The position numbers were made by a program, and so were the translations under genes. From positions 1 through 64,000 of the forward strand of contig JAPMXV010000038.1 of NCBI GenBank assembly GCA_026936335.1: DNA of 64,000 nt. Reading direction: 5' to 3'. Source of the DNA: Mantamonas sphyraenae. Lineage: Eukaryota; CRuMs; Mantamonadidae. How positions within the stretch are numbered: position 1 is the stretch's first letter; every line of letters begins with the position of its first letter. Below, one piece after another: positions 42,677-54,455 of the stretch. The notes beneath the pieces are model-generated. The model searched no databases, was not told where the DNA came from, and saw only the letters and a list, made by a program, of their open reading frames with translations.

Positions 42677-43968
42677 ATGTCCCGTCCCTCCTTCCTCACC
42701 ATGCTCAACCAGCAGCGCTTGCTGCCCACCCTCAAGCCTGCCTTGGAGTACATCCTCACGGTCGTCGCCTCTCGCCACCCAGAGTACAATCTGTGGCTCG
42801 ACTCCATGGACGAGCTCTTTGCTCTCTTTGCCTTCTCCCTTGAACGCACCTTTCTCAACCGCTACGGTACGTCCTGCACCCGCCGCGTGCGCGCCATCCT
42901 CCACGAAGCTGACCTTGGCCTCCCTCAAACACAGATGCCTCCTATTCCGAACACTTTTACAACCTGAAACGCGTGCGCACCGAGCCGGAAGTCCTTGCCC
43001 AGTCCGCTCTTTCGTCCTCTCGCATCGCCTCCAACGTCCAAGGCAACGACCGCAAACTCCTCATCGCTGCCATGGACGCCCAAAAACGTGGCCTGAACCA
43101 GTTGGACCGCGAACTCACCGCCCTCGCTCTTGCGCTGGCCCCGTACCTGAAGGCCAAGCTCGACAAATGGTACCAGCGCAGACTCCTCGGCGTCCACGAC
43201 GAACAGGACCAGCGTGCTCGCGACCTCCTGGGAATCAATGTAATGGACATCGACGCACAGCAAGACACTGTCCCTGTCGCCGAAGAGGTCCAGGACGACG
43301 ACGACACCGACACCGACAGCGAGTCCCTTGCCACGTCGCTTTCGTTGCTCTGGAACAGAGCTTCTCTCTGGACCCAAGACACCCTCTTTGCCATCTATCC
43401 TTATTGCCATGCCTCCTACCAACTTGCCTCGTTCCTCTCGCACCTCCTCTACCTGTACGGCCACAGCGACTACTACTCGCCCGTCGACCGTCTCCTAGGC
43501 ACACGCGTCATTCACCTCTCCCAAACCGAGCTCCACGCACGCTCCATTCTTCAGGCCCAGCAGCGCCAGCAGCAGCTCGATTCCATCCGTGGCTCGTCGC
43601 CCTTTGCCGCCTTTCAGCGCCGCGTCGTCCGCTTGTTCTTCAACCTGCAGGACAAGAGCGTGTACATTCTCCCCTTTACCGTCTTTCTCTATCGCTTCCT
43701 CCAGTGGTGGTACTCCGACGCAAACCGCGTCCCCGACGAGCAGCTGCCTGTGCCGCCTCCGCCCCCGGCGCCCAAGGCGACACATCTCGCCGCCCCGCGT
43801 AGCACCCTCTGCCCACTGTGTGGCCATGAGCGCACAGATCCGACCGCCACACCGTCGGGTTTTGTCTTTTGCTACGCCTGCATCTCCCAGTACGTCTCCA
43901 CCGAAGGCGAGTGCCCCATCACCAAGCAGCGCTTCAACCCCGACCTGCTCCTGCGTCTCCACCAGTGA
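42677..43968 (+). CDS. PEX12: Peroxin-12, RING component of the peroxisomal import ubiquitin ligase
   Basis: Part of the PEX2-PEX10-PEX12 membrane E3 complex that ubiquitinates the import receptor PEX5. Exons 42677-42866 and 42935-43968 encode 407 residues. The N-terminus MSRPSFLTMLNQQRLLPTL and EYNLWLDSMDELFALF is typical. Hydrophobic segments such as LFAIYPYCHASYQLASFLSHLLYLYG lie in the middle. The C-terminal degenerate RING has CPLCGHERTDPTATPSGFVF, then CYACI and GECPITKQRF, with the reduced set of zinc ligands typical of PEX12. A poly-Pro stretch (VPPPPPAPK) precedes the RING. It implies functional peroxisomes. Confidence 0.93.
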
Positions 43969-44038
43969 CTGAGTGAAGTGTTGTGTGGTGATCCTTTGTT
44001 CCATTTTGTCACTCGTCCCCTCCTCTGTGCGGTCTCAA

Positions 44039-47000
44039 TCAATCGTCCTCGTCGCTGTTCTCGTCGTCGTCGTCGTCCAGCACAACCCGCCGTTTCTTCT
44101 TCAGCTGCTGCCTTCCCTTCTTCTTGCGCTTCGACAACACCAGCATGGCTTCTTCTTCTTCCTCCTTTTCCTGTTCTCGCTTGCGTTTCTCCTCGCGTGC
44201 TGCCTTGCGCAGCGCTGCTTGCTGTCGTTTCCTCTCCTCTTCCTCCTTTCGCTGTCGAATGTGCTCCTCGTCCTGCCGCGACTCCTCCTCCATGTCCAGT
44301 TCGTCCTCGTCTCCCGCTGCCACTTCGTGTCCGTGTGTGCTTCCACGGCTCGACCCAGACTCGTCGCCGCGCATAGCCAGCGCCATCACATCAAACTCGT
44401 TCCCGTCGTCCTCTGGCCTCTCCTCTGGCCTCTCATCACCCTCCGACGCATCTGTTCCCTGTTGCGGCTCCTCTCCAATCCCATCGTGTGCCTCCATCTC
44501 CTCCATCATCCTGTCTGCGTCCACCGTGCCCAACGCCATGTTCAGCGGCGACACCATCGCGCGCAACTCCTGCGCCGTCACATCTGCAGGCAGCACCCAA
44601 ACCTCTTGGCGACGCACAAAACCCATGCTGGCCAACAGGCGCACAAAGTGGCCGTTCTTCAGGCACGCCTTGGAACTGTTTGAGAGCACAGGCACAACAA
44701 ACTCCGCTCGCTCGTCTGCTTCCTTCATCGCCTTGGCGTCGCCCACAAGGTCCAACAGCCAGCACAATGCCCCAAATGCACCCTTTTGGCCCTTGACCTT
44801 GTCCAACAGCTCCTTGCTCAACCCTGTGCTGCCCTCTCCGTCGTGGCTCCCACCGTCGGCCTCTGTGGAGGCTCGCGGCCGCTCTTGCCCACGCACATGC
44901 ATCAGACCCAGCTTGCGCACCTGCTCAGCCAGCGACTCGGGCGTCTTGTCCAGGTACAGGCTGCACAGCACCTCCATGGGGTCCTCCTTGTGGGCAAACT
45001 GGAGCCAGTCTGCTTTGAGTTGCTCAATTTGCTTCGCTGTCCATGGGCTGCCCAGATCCAGTTCCTCGTCCTGGCCACGCTCGTCCTCTTCGGCTTGACG
45101 CTGCTTGGCGCTGCGTTGCATCTCCTCCTCCACCTCGTCGACGTCCCTGTGCACGCGCCCGTGGATGCGCAACGTGACAAGGTCGTCCCGTTTCTTCCAG
45201 AACAGTGCCTCTGCGAGCACACTGGGGTGCTTCTGTGCGTACCGCACAAACTGTCCACCCACATACTTGGCAAACGAGATCAGCGACGCAAACTCGGGCC
45301 GCCTGCGCACGCTCTGGTCTTGCAGGATGCGATCAAACAGCTCCAGCACGCTCAGCTGGAAGAAGATGGTAAACATGTCGTTGTGGACGCCCATGCGGTG
45401 ACACAACTTCACAATCATGTGGTTCAGTTCGGTCGAGTTGGTGGCGTAGCCCTGCAGCAGCCAAGTCAGGTTGGCCACCACCCTGTTGTCCACCAGGCCT
45501 GCCACAACCTCGCGCATGTCCTCGGCTCGTGCCGATTTCTCCACCATGCTCTCCATCAGCTTGAGCCACACGTGCTGCGTCTCCAACACGGTTTCCAGCA
45601 GGCGGCGCGGACGTGCACGTGGATTGTTGTGTCGAAGCAGCGGATGCAACAACGCCGACGCCGTCTCCTCGTCTGCGCCATGTTTGCGCACTGCGGCCAG
45701 GGCATACTCACGCGTGCGCGACTCGGCACGCTCGTGGCTCATCAGCATGTGCATGCGCATGATTTCCGACATGCAGCGCAGATTCACCACCAGGGTATCC
45801 CACTCCTTTTCTGTCACCTTGGCCTTGTGGGTGTTTACCAGCGCCAGGAAGAACGAGTGGTCCATCGTCGTCACAACACACGACATGTCCAGCTGAGTCG
45901 TCTCCTCTGTGTCCAACACCTCCTGCTGGTGCAGCCTGTGGAACCGCGTAAAGAACCAGCACAGATACTGGATTTGGTGCTCCTCCTCCCGATGCAACGT
46001 CTCGCCACGGCCCTGAAAGGCTTCACGGAACGTTTCCATCAGTGCGTTGTAACACCCTGTCTGCAGGAAACTGTGTGCCAGCATGTTCAGCAGCTGCAGC
46101 GGTTCGTGGCGCGGCAGATAGTGAAACTCGGGCTTGTCTTGTTCTCGCTGCCTGCGCGGTCGCTTTCGCTTCTTGAACTTGTAGTTGGTTACCGAAGCCA
46201 CAAGTTCGCCCGCTTGCTTGTTCTCCACCAGACGCTGGCCCTTTTTGAAACCGGGCACCACAAACGTGCCGCCGAAGCGATCGTGTCGACTGCGCTTCGA
46301 CGAGGACGAAGAGGACGAGGAAGAAGAGGCCGTCGATGCGGCCAGAGCCTCCAACGCAGACAGAGTGTTGCTGCGTGCCGCGTGCTCCAGCTGCAGCACC
46401 GCCCCCGGCTCGGGAGGCTGAAAGACCTCGTCGGGCGTTCGGCCACGGAACAGCAGGTAAAAGGTATGCAGGAGCAGGATGTGCCACTGGGAATCCTCCT
46501 GCATCTGCTGACCCAGTGCAAGAAACAGCTCCAGGATGCCAGTGTCGTGGTAGGCCTTGAGCAGCGAGTCGTGCATCAGCAGCCTGTGCGAACCCGCCGC
46601 GTTGGCCGTGGGCGACGGATCATCGATTGCCAACAGGTTGCGGAACAGCGTCATGAGCAGTTCGACCATCTTGCGCGCCTCGTTGCTCCTGTCCTCCTCC
46701 ATGGCGCTCATCTGCTCGGCCAGCAGAGTGACCAGTGTTTCCATGGCTTCTTTGTTGAACACAAACGCCTCTTTGTACCGCTGCTGGTACATTTGCTGGG
46801 CCTGCACCACGGGCGCAGACCCTTCTGGAGGCATTGTCAGCATGGTGGCCAATTTCACTGTGTGCCAGCGTGCGTGGTTGCTCCGTGTCAGCTTTGGGGG
46901 GAAAGCGCGCCAAAAACGCGCCAAAAGGCCAAAAGGCGTCTGATCACACTCACCCGCCTGGTACACCAGCGTTGTCTCGTGCGTGTAGTTGAGCAGCAAC

Positions 47001-47394
47001 GGGATGAGATCGTTCTCCACGAGGTTCCACTGGCCCAACTGCAGATGCACCGGCCTTGATGTCACGTCATCACCTAGGAGGTCGTGCTGCAGATCGATCA
47101 GGTTGTCTGTTGTGCGAACGGCACGCCACAAACGAGTGCACCCACTCTTGTCAGCTCCATGCGCACGTAACCATGCACCCACCCACCCACACAACGCCAG
47201 GCTCTCCCCTCTCCTCCGTGTGTGCCTTGTCCATGCCAAGCGTGACACGTCGAGGCAAACTCCACCAACTCACCCCACACGTTTTCGTCCTTGATGTACT
47301 TTTGCGTGCCCTTGTCATCCACCAGGGTGTGCATGCCCAACCCAGAGGCGCACGTCTGCAGCCACGCTGCGTCGTAGGTTTGCATGCCGTCCAT
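44039..47394 (-). CDS. TIMELESS: TIMELESS / Swi1 / Tof1 replication fork protection protein
   Basis: With TIPIN it stabilises stalled forks and supports S-phase checkpoint signalling. Exons 47274-47394, 46954-47106 and 44039-46857 join to 1030 residues. The start MDGMQTYDAAWLQTC and the joined part DNLIDLQHDLLGDDV, then NLVENDLIPLLLNY follow the TIMELESS N-terminal domain. RHDRFGGTFVVPGFKKGQR, KPEFHYLPRHEPLQLLN, and the C-terminal TIMELESS_C part (FIHKCHRM-like IVKLCHRMGVHNDMF, then VLELFDRILQD, ISFAKYVGGQFVRYA) are all present. The tail is acidic and basic low complexity, ending DDDDDENSDEDD. A Ser-rich insert is near 46275-46330. It diverges from the CEP57-like gene by 59 bp. Confidence 0.93.
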
Positions 47395-47453
47395 GTTTGG
47401 GTTGGATGCGGCAGCGTCGCGCAGGCCTGGCCAACCAACGCACACACACAGTC
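47395..47453. promoter_or_regulatory. 59 bp divergent promoter between TIMELESS and the CEP57-like gene
   Basis: The region is bounded by start codons at 47394 (minus) and 47454 (plus) and contains a short CA tract next to the plus start. It is one of the shortest intergenic spaces in the window. No core promoter motif is recognised. Confidence 0.4.
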
Positions 47454-50400
47454 ATGGACGAACCATCCAATCCCTACCTGCAGGCTCAGGAGTTGGACGA
47501 ACTCAATCGTACGATTCGAGAGACGATCAACTGGCAGCTGAACGGCAATGCGTCCGCCGGGGGCTCTCCTAGCGTGTCACCCACCCACTCGGTCGCGTCG
47601 TCCAGCCACACAGGCATCTCGGCAGCCTCGTCCATGTCCGCACGAAGGCCAGCGCCCACAGCCTCGGCCCCTTCTGCTGCGCCAGCGCCGCGCCGCATGG
47701 TGGCCGAGCAGGACACGACGTCGACCAACGTGGGCGACTTTCTGGCGGGCGTTTGGCAGCAGGCCACACTGTTGGATGACTCGGACATGATGATGGACTC
47801 CTCCACAACCTCAGCGTACACCTCCATGGGCACCTCGAGGCCGCCTCGCGCACAGCAAGGCTCATCCACACATGCGCAGCAGGCTACGTCGGGCAAGGAC
47901 AACGTGGCGCGCAGTGCAGACATTTCCGCGCGCATTGCGGCCATGCTTGCGGCCAACCAGAACGCACGCAACCAAATCAACATCAGCATGCAGGCAGACG
48001 CCCAATCCGTGGCCAGCAGCACCAACAGCTCGGTGGCGCCCGAGTTTCTGCGCTTGCCCAATCTGGAGACCACACAGAAAATGACACGCGACGCAGGCGT
48101 CCCACACGCGGGTGTCCAGTCGGCATGGACACAGAACCGATCAAACACAGCGAGTGGCCATGGTGGCTACCCAGGCGGACAGGCAAGTGTGTACGACCAG
48201 GCAGACGCCATGTCCACAGCCTCGTCGGCCTCGTCAGCAGCCTTGGCCGCCTTTCAGGCCATGCAGGACAAGCTGGCGCGCCTGGAACAAGAGAATCAGC
48301 TTTTGCGGTACCAGGAGGAGACACGCGCAAAGGAAGGTAAGAGGAGAGGGGGTGTGCAAGCGGCACGGGGGCGAAACGAAGAGTGAAACGGCAAGCGCGC
48401 CAAATTTTGTCACGTGCTGACAACTCCCGCGCTACAGTCGCAGAGCACGAAAAGATGCACCGGAGCATGGAACAGGTGCGCCTGGAGGGCATGCAAGAGC
48501 AAATCAACAAACTGCAACAGTCGTTGCTTGCGTCGCAGGCAAAAGAGCGCGAGGAGCGGGAAGAGAAGGCGGAGAAGCGAGCAATCGACACAGCACAGGC
48601 CGTGCACGCACAGAGGTTGGGCCACCTGCGTGAAGAGGAGCGCAAGATTGAGTATGAACTGAGCGAAGAGGTGCGCAAGTCGGAGAGCAAGCGTGTGGCG
48701 TTGAGGCAGGTTCGACGACTCAACGCCGAGCAGGAGGCCGAAGAGGCTGATCTGCTGCATCGCTCACAGCTGCGTGAGGCCAGACAGAGACTGAACATGA
48801 CGGCTGCGTCGCAACAGGAGCGTATGCAGCACTCGCAGATCCGGATCCCGTCGCCGCAGCCGCTGCGACCCGACAAGGGTTACGACAACGACAACGGTGA
48901 CGACGACGAAGGACGACATCAGAGTGCGTCCCAAGGCGTGTCGCAACAGCAACAGCAGCAACCAAGGATGAGCAGCACACACAACAGCAGCAGCATGCAC
49001 ACATTTGAGAGCGTGATGGCACACGACAGCACGCTGGACACCACGTTCAACAGCGACATGTTTGACACCTCTGTGCCCGGTTCCCCCCTGCAGGCAGAGG
49101 TGCAAGCAGCCAAGCGGGAGCTGGAAGGGGCGTTTGAGCACGTGCGCTCGAAAATGGCATCGATCCGCGAAGACCTGGAGTGGTGCGTGAGCGAGCCGAC
49201 GAGGTGGAGCACAAGCAGGAGGAGCAGGAAGCACAGATGGAAGCAGTGGCCGCAGAGAGTGCACGGCAGGCGGCACAGATGGACAAGGACATGGACGAGG
49301 CGGTGCGACGCAATTTGGAAAAGCTAGCCAAGGACCGAGAAATGATGGAATCGCAGGCGGCCGTGGTACGCACACTGGGAGAGATGAAGGACTACATGCA
49401 CAATTTCGAGGAGCAGATGAACGCAGTGCGGGACATGATCCGCAACCTGGAGCAGTCGAAACGACATGCTGAGAGCCAGAAGGAGGAGATGCGCACGCTG
49501 CTGCACGAGTCGACGGTGGCGGCCACGTCCAAGATTGACGAACTGATCCAGGCCAAAGCCATGCTGGAGGATGCGCAGCGGGAGATGACGGTGCGGCTGG
49601 CGTCGATGGAGGAAAAGGCAGAGATTGAGGAAAAGATGCGCCAAATGAGTCAACAGGGCCTGTTGAAGACGCAAGAGGATGTACAGTCGCTGAAGAGGGT
49701 CAACATGAGCCTGACCGATGCCATCGATGGCCACCGCAGCACAGGTGGCAACCGTGGAGGAGGAGGAGGAGGCGGGGCAAAACGCAACGGACGAGGCGGC
49801 GCAGTGGCCATGTGGGAAGAGGTTGAGGAGGAGGGTGGACGCAGGTCGTTGAATGATACAGCGGCGCAACTGGCACGGATCCGGGCAAACGCAGAGGCGG
49901 CGCGACGGGCAGCCGAGGCGCACGCGCAAGAGATCAACGGGGTGGCGTGGAACCAAATCAGCGAAACGCCGCTGACTGTGTCGCGCATCGGCCCTCAGGG
50001 GTTCCAACCGCAGGTGATTGACGCGCAAGGACAGCGAGTGGGCGGCGGAGCTGGAGTGGACATGCAAAGTGCGATGTTTTCCGGGTTCCAGGGTGGCCGA
50101 TCCTCGGGGGCATTCGCAGGCACCAGCGGGTCGATGGCAGGTGGCGAGAGTAGCAGTGGAGGAGAGCGTGAAGAGGACGAGGATGACGCATCGACAGTGG
50201 CCAGTGCCGGAGAGCTGGAGCGCAGACGCAAACGCAAGATGGCCGCAAACAGGCGGTCGCGGGTGTTGCGATCGGCGTCGGCACGCAGGAGGCGAAGCAG
50301 GAGGGCGAACAGCAACGCAAGTGTGGCATCATCCAACTATTCGCAGCGCAGCACGCCGTCGTTTGCACGGAGCACACGTGCGTCCTTGAGCAAGCAACAA

Positions 50401-51099
50401 CGGCGTCCGAGTTCTGCGGGCGGCAGCAGGACAGGAAGCGTGGACAGTCGCCTGGGATTGATGGGCACGGCCACAAAGAAGAAGCGCAGGACGGCAGGCA
50501 AGAAGACAACCACGAAGCGAGGCAAGACAAGCAGGAAGGGCAAGGGAAAGCAGGGGCACAACAAGAGTGGGCTGAACATGAGTGGATCGGGCAAAGCCGA
50601 AGGGAGCATTCCGTTTGTGGTGGGCACGACGAACCACTCGTTCTCGCTTCCAGTGAACGTGCAGGAGGCGATGAGTGTGATCCAGCACCACAATCCAAAC
50701 ACATGTCCCGACTGCAAGGCACGCGGGATCCGCATGAAGCAGAAGAACACACGGGAGCTGAAGGGGGAGATGAGGGAGTGCAAACATGCGATGCGGGGCT
50801 TGCGAAGCGAACTGACGATGTTGAACCACGAGCTGAACGAGCTGACAACCAATCCAGACGCGTCGAAGCACATGAGCGACGCAGAGCTGGATTCCACGTT
50901 GCGGGATTTGATGGAGAACATCGAAACACGGCAACACGAGTTTAAGCTGTTGCGCAAGTTTAAGCGGTCGCTGCAGCGGGACGTGTCGTCGCCCGAGAAG
51001 AATCCGGTGGTGTTGCAGAATGGCAGGCTGCAGGCGCTGCGGTTGTTGCACGAGTTTCGCGATCTGACGCACTCGCACACGCACAAGCCGACCGAGTGA
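47454..51099 (+). CDS. CEP57-like centrosomal/microtubule-binding coiled-coil protein, one frame break
   Basis: Exons 47454-48336 and 48438-51099 give about 1180 residues if one break is ignored. A Ser/Ala-rich N-terminal third leads into coiled coil (HEKMHRSMEQVRLEGMQEQI, REEREEKAEKRAID). The frame changes near 49180-49190: DLEW in one frame continues as VRERADEVEHKQEEQ in the next. More coiled coil, a Gly-rich spacer and a Ser/Arg/Lys-rich region follow. The C-terminal block PFVVGTTNHSFSLPVNVQEA, then QHHNPNTCPDCK, and ELTMLNHELNELTT resembles the microtubule-binding domain of CEP57/translokin. If right, it acts at centrioles or basal bodies, consistent with a flagellate. The family call rests on that C-terminal block. 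Confidence 0.65.
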
Positions 51100-51245
51100 G
51101 GACTCGTGCAGCGTGGGAGGTGAGGGAATGAAGGCGAGCAGGACCGGCCAAGAAAACACCCATTGCCACACACCATTTGCCTTGTCCTGATTGCAACAGC
51201 ACAGGCACAGACGCACACACGCACTCGAAAGGAAGCAACAGCAGC

Positions 51246-51966
51246 ATGAGTGCAAGCGAGACGGGAGAGGCAGATGGGCGTGGGCAGGAGGACGAGTTTG
51301 AAGACGGGATGCTGACGAATCCGTCGTTTGGGGGCGAGGAGGAGGAAGACGAAGCCGGATACGGCTCAGAGGTGGAGGAGCACAACGAAAATGTGGATAC
51401 GGTGCGGATGCAACTGGATCTGGATCTGTACGAGGGTCAGGAGGGGGAGGGGGAGGAGTCGCAGGAGTGGAGCTCCTGGACGCCCCAGAGGGTTAGCAGC
51501 GATGCGGGCTTCGTGACGTACGGGATGTATCCGAGCTACAAGGAACACATGTGGGTGGTAGTAAGCACGCGCGGGGACACAAACGCAGGGGCTGGGGACG
51601 CGGTGGGGGACGTGGGTGGCCACAGGGCGCCGTTGGCGGCAAAGAAGAAAGTGCGCGTGTGGCTGGATTTGAACGGGCGGCTCAACGTGGTGGGCACGTT
51701 TGGCGAGAGTGCGCTGCTGTACGACGAGTATGGAGTGGTGATCCCTGTGGATGGGGAAGGGCGCACACAGCGCGCACTGCGCCCTGGGGGACGGTACAGG
51801 CTGCGGTCGCAGGAACACGCGCTGAACAAAGTGGGCGCGAGGGTCAACTCGGCTCAAGAGGAGGCGACAGCCGAGGAGAGTGCATCACATGGTGAACATA
51901 GCGACCCACAGTCTCTGGCTCTGTCTCTGTCGTCGCAATGGTCGCCTATTGTGCGGCCGCGGACAA

Positions 51967-51997
<31 letters not shown>

Positions 51998-53351
51998 CAG
52001 CGTTGGAGCAGGCGAGGGCCAAGAGGCAGACGGAGGGGTGGCATGGCCAAAGACGGAATTGTTGCCAGAGGGGATTGAGTTGTCGGTGCGCAAGTCCAGT
52101 GCCATCAGCATGCACGCAAAGTACTCGTGGCACTCGTTGCGTACAGGAGGGGACAAGCCACAGGCACGGTCGCATCACACGTGTGTGGCCCTCTCCACAC
52201 AAGAGTTTGCCATCATGGGAGGGCGCGTGGCAGACGGCGACGACGAGTCGTGTTCGAACCAGGTGTATGTGCTGGACGTAAAGAGCAAACAGTGGGAACT
52301 GTTGCCTTGCACGGGGGACAAGCCGCCACGCATGCACTCGCACGCAGCGGTGGCGTTGACAAAGGCACACGGCAGGGTGGACACTGCGGATGCCGACTCG
52401 CTGGACAGGGGCCGGTGGATGATGGTGTTTGGAGGGTGCGAGGAGGGCGAGGAACACGTGTCCTCCCGTCACATGTACAGCCTTGACCTGGAGAGTGGCG
52501 AGTGGACACGGCTGCGCTACGCAGGCTCCTTTGAGACGCAGGAGGCATGGGCGCCGAGCGTGTCACCGTGGACGGCCGCGTTGGCCGAGATGAAGCATGT
52601 GCGGCGAGTGTTGCAGCCCGTGCACGGGGTATTTGGACACAGCATGACGGTGATTGCACAGGGTCTGCTGCTGATCTACGGGGGCATGACAGACGAAGAC
52701 GTGATGTGCGGCGACGTGCTGCTGTTTGACACACGGTCGCACTACTGGTATCTGGTGGACGACAGCAAGGATACAGAGCGTCCAAAGGCACGGTACCACC
52801 ACACAGCGTGCATGCTGGACGACGGGCGGCTGGTTGTGTGTGGCGGTCGCATGGAGGGGTTTCTGGGCCTGGGCCTGCAGAACAGCGACGCAGTGTGGAT
52901 GCTGGACACGAAAACGATGCACTGGCTGGGCAAAGGCGACCGCGTCATTGGCCACAGCGGACGGTTTCCGTTTGCATCGTCGCACAGCTGTGTGGCGGTC
53001 CACTCGTCGCTGAGTAAGGACGCGACGGTGACCTTGCTCTGTGTGTTTGGCGGCGACGGGGTCTTTGGCCACAGCAACGCAGTGCACTTTATAGACATGC
53101 AAGCACAGAGTGAGGGCAGCGATGTGGCAGGACAGGTGTTGGAGGTGTCGCAAGTGGTGGGCACGCTGCCACCCAAAATGGTGGGCCACACCGCCGTGTG
53201 TCTGGGTCATCTCATGTATGTGGTCGGCGGTCAGGTGGATGGATCCAACGAAGCCAACGCCACCATTTGGGTGCTCAACTTTGGCCACTATCTGCATCTG
53301 TATTCCATGGCATTCTTCACGGACGACGAGGAAAGCAGTCCACGGGCATGA
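51246..53351 (+). CDS. Kelch-repeat protein with acidic N-terminus
   Basis: A single exon of 701 residues from MSASETGEADG; no earlier in-frame ATG. The acidic, Ser-rich N-terminus (about 1-90) is followed by an unassigned segment (KKKVRVWLDLNGRLNVVGTF). A poly-Ser run encoded by (GTC)n on the opposite phase lies at 51968-51997. Then about six kelch blades run from about residue 300, for example HHTCVALSTQEFAIMGGRVAD, MMVFGGCEEGEEH, LLLIYGGMTDEDV, RLVVCGGRMEG and LMYVVGGQVDGS. Kelch propellers bind proteins; the partner is unknown, and no BTB or F-box is seen. Tandem with the CEP57-like gene (146 bp) and convergent with the next gene. Confidence 0.85.
51968..51997. repeat. (GTC)10 trinucleotide repeat in kelch gene
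   Basis: Ten perfect GTC units, read as a Ser codon run in the kelch protein. Length polymorphism here would change only the Ser tract. Confidence 0.95.
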
Positions 53352-53406
53352 GAGGGCTGAGGTAGACATTGGAAATGCACAAAGCCTCCCAAATTGGGAA
53401 TGAGGG

Positions 53407-54382
53407 TTAATAGTCGACGTCTTGGGCAGTGATGGGTTTGGGCAGGTAATCTGCGTCTGTGGGTGCGCCGTCGTGTGCGTCTGTGCCGGCAGCGCCAACA
53501 AAGAGGGCAGCGGCGAGGTGTGGCACAACACACGGGGCGCCCATGTTGGCCACAAAGCTGGCGACGGCGTTCCAAAAGTACAGAGCGTTGATGGTGGTGA
53601 ACGGGTACACGGTGGGGTGGTTGCGCTTGCGGTTGGGCTGACCAGCAGACCAGAGGTGGAAGATGCGAAGCAAGAGGGCGAGTTGCAAAAGGGTGACGAG
53701 GACACTGAGCATCATGTCCTTCTGGGCGCGTGCTATGAGAGCCGGGGAGGCGGAGCGGGCGTGCTCCGAGTACTGAACCATCCGCATGGCAAAGTCCTGA
53801 AGGACAAGGAGGGCAGACACAATGTCCAGCAACAGGGCGGCTCGGAGCATGGTGGAGCGGCGCTGAGTGACGGCGTAGCCGTGGAGTTTGTACAGGCAGC
53901 CAAGTAGGACGAGGGCGGCCGGAAGAACCGAGGCCAGGTGGGTGGTCACAAACATGACCATGGCATTGGTGGCACCGTGCACAGCAATGACCATCTGTTG
54001 CCAGGCCACAATGATGAGCACGAGATTCTTTGCACTCTGGAGGTTGTTGGCCAGCTCCTGTGTGTCGTCTTGCTTGCGCAGTTGCCAGGCACTGTGGGGA
54101 AGGGAGGGGTGGTCAATGGATGGATGTACAGCAAACCAGGGGGAGGGGGGGGGGGGGGGACGGGACTACGTACACCGAGCCAAAGAAGAGATAGAGCAGT
54201 TGGAGGACGAGAAGGAGGACAAATTGGAGGAGAGCGACTGCGGGAGAGGCAGAGGCAGAAGCAGTGTACGTCGGGGCAGAGAACAGGGCAGTGGAGTAGA
54301 TAAGGAGGCCCACGAGGGCCATGCCATTGGAGCAGAGGAGGGCGCCACAGGCAGCAGCAATGACGGATCGGGACTGGGGCAT
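53407..54382 (-). CDS. Polytopic membrane protein of unknown family (297 aa)
   Basis: Exons 54174-54382 and 53407-54091 join in phase (VAWQLRKQDDTQELANN at the junction). The start MPQSRSVIAA was chosen because it leaves 73 bp to the divergent gene, like other pairs here; an upstream ATG at 54517 is possible but overlaps that gene. About six to seven hydrophobic segments are visible, including MALVGLLIYSTALF, VALLQFVLLLVLQLLYLFFG, VLIIVAWQQMVIAV, ASVLPAALVLLGCLY, AALLLDIVSALLVLQDF and VLVTLLQLALLLRIFHLW. A hydrophilic C-terminus ends AQDVDY. I do not recognise the family. The intron contains a 15-G homopolymer. Confidence 0.65.
54145..54159. repeat. Poly-G tract (15 G) in an intron
   Basis: Fifteen consecutive G follow GGGGGA on the plus strand, so the transcript of the minus-strand gene carries poly-C. 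Such tracts are prone to slippage and to sequencing error. Confidence 0.9.
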
Positions 54383-54455
54383 GGACACTGCTGGCGGCCG
54401 GTAGGTGGGTGCGTGTTTTTGCTGTGGCTGACCCAAAGCATCTCTGGCTGGCGCA

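Noticed and set aside
44786-47059. 757-codon plus-strand open frame opposite TIMELESS
   Set aside because: Composition (His/Gln/Leu) is what antisense of this coding sequence gives; TIMELESS homology on the other strand is decisive.
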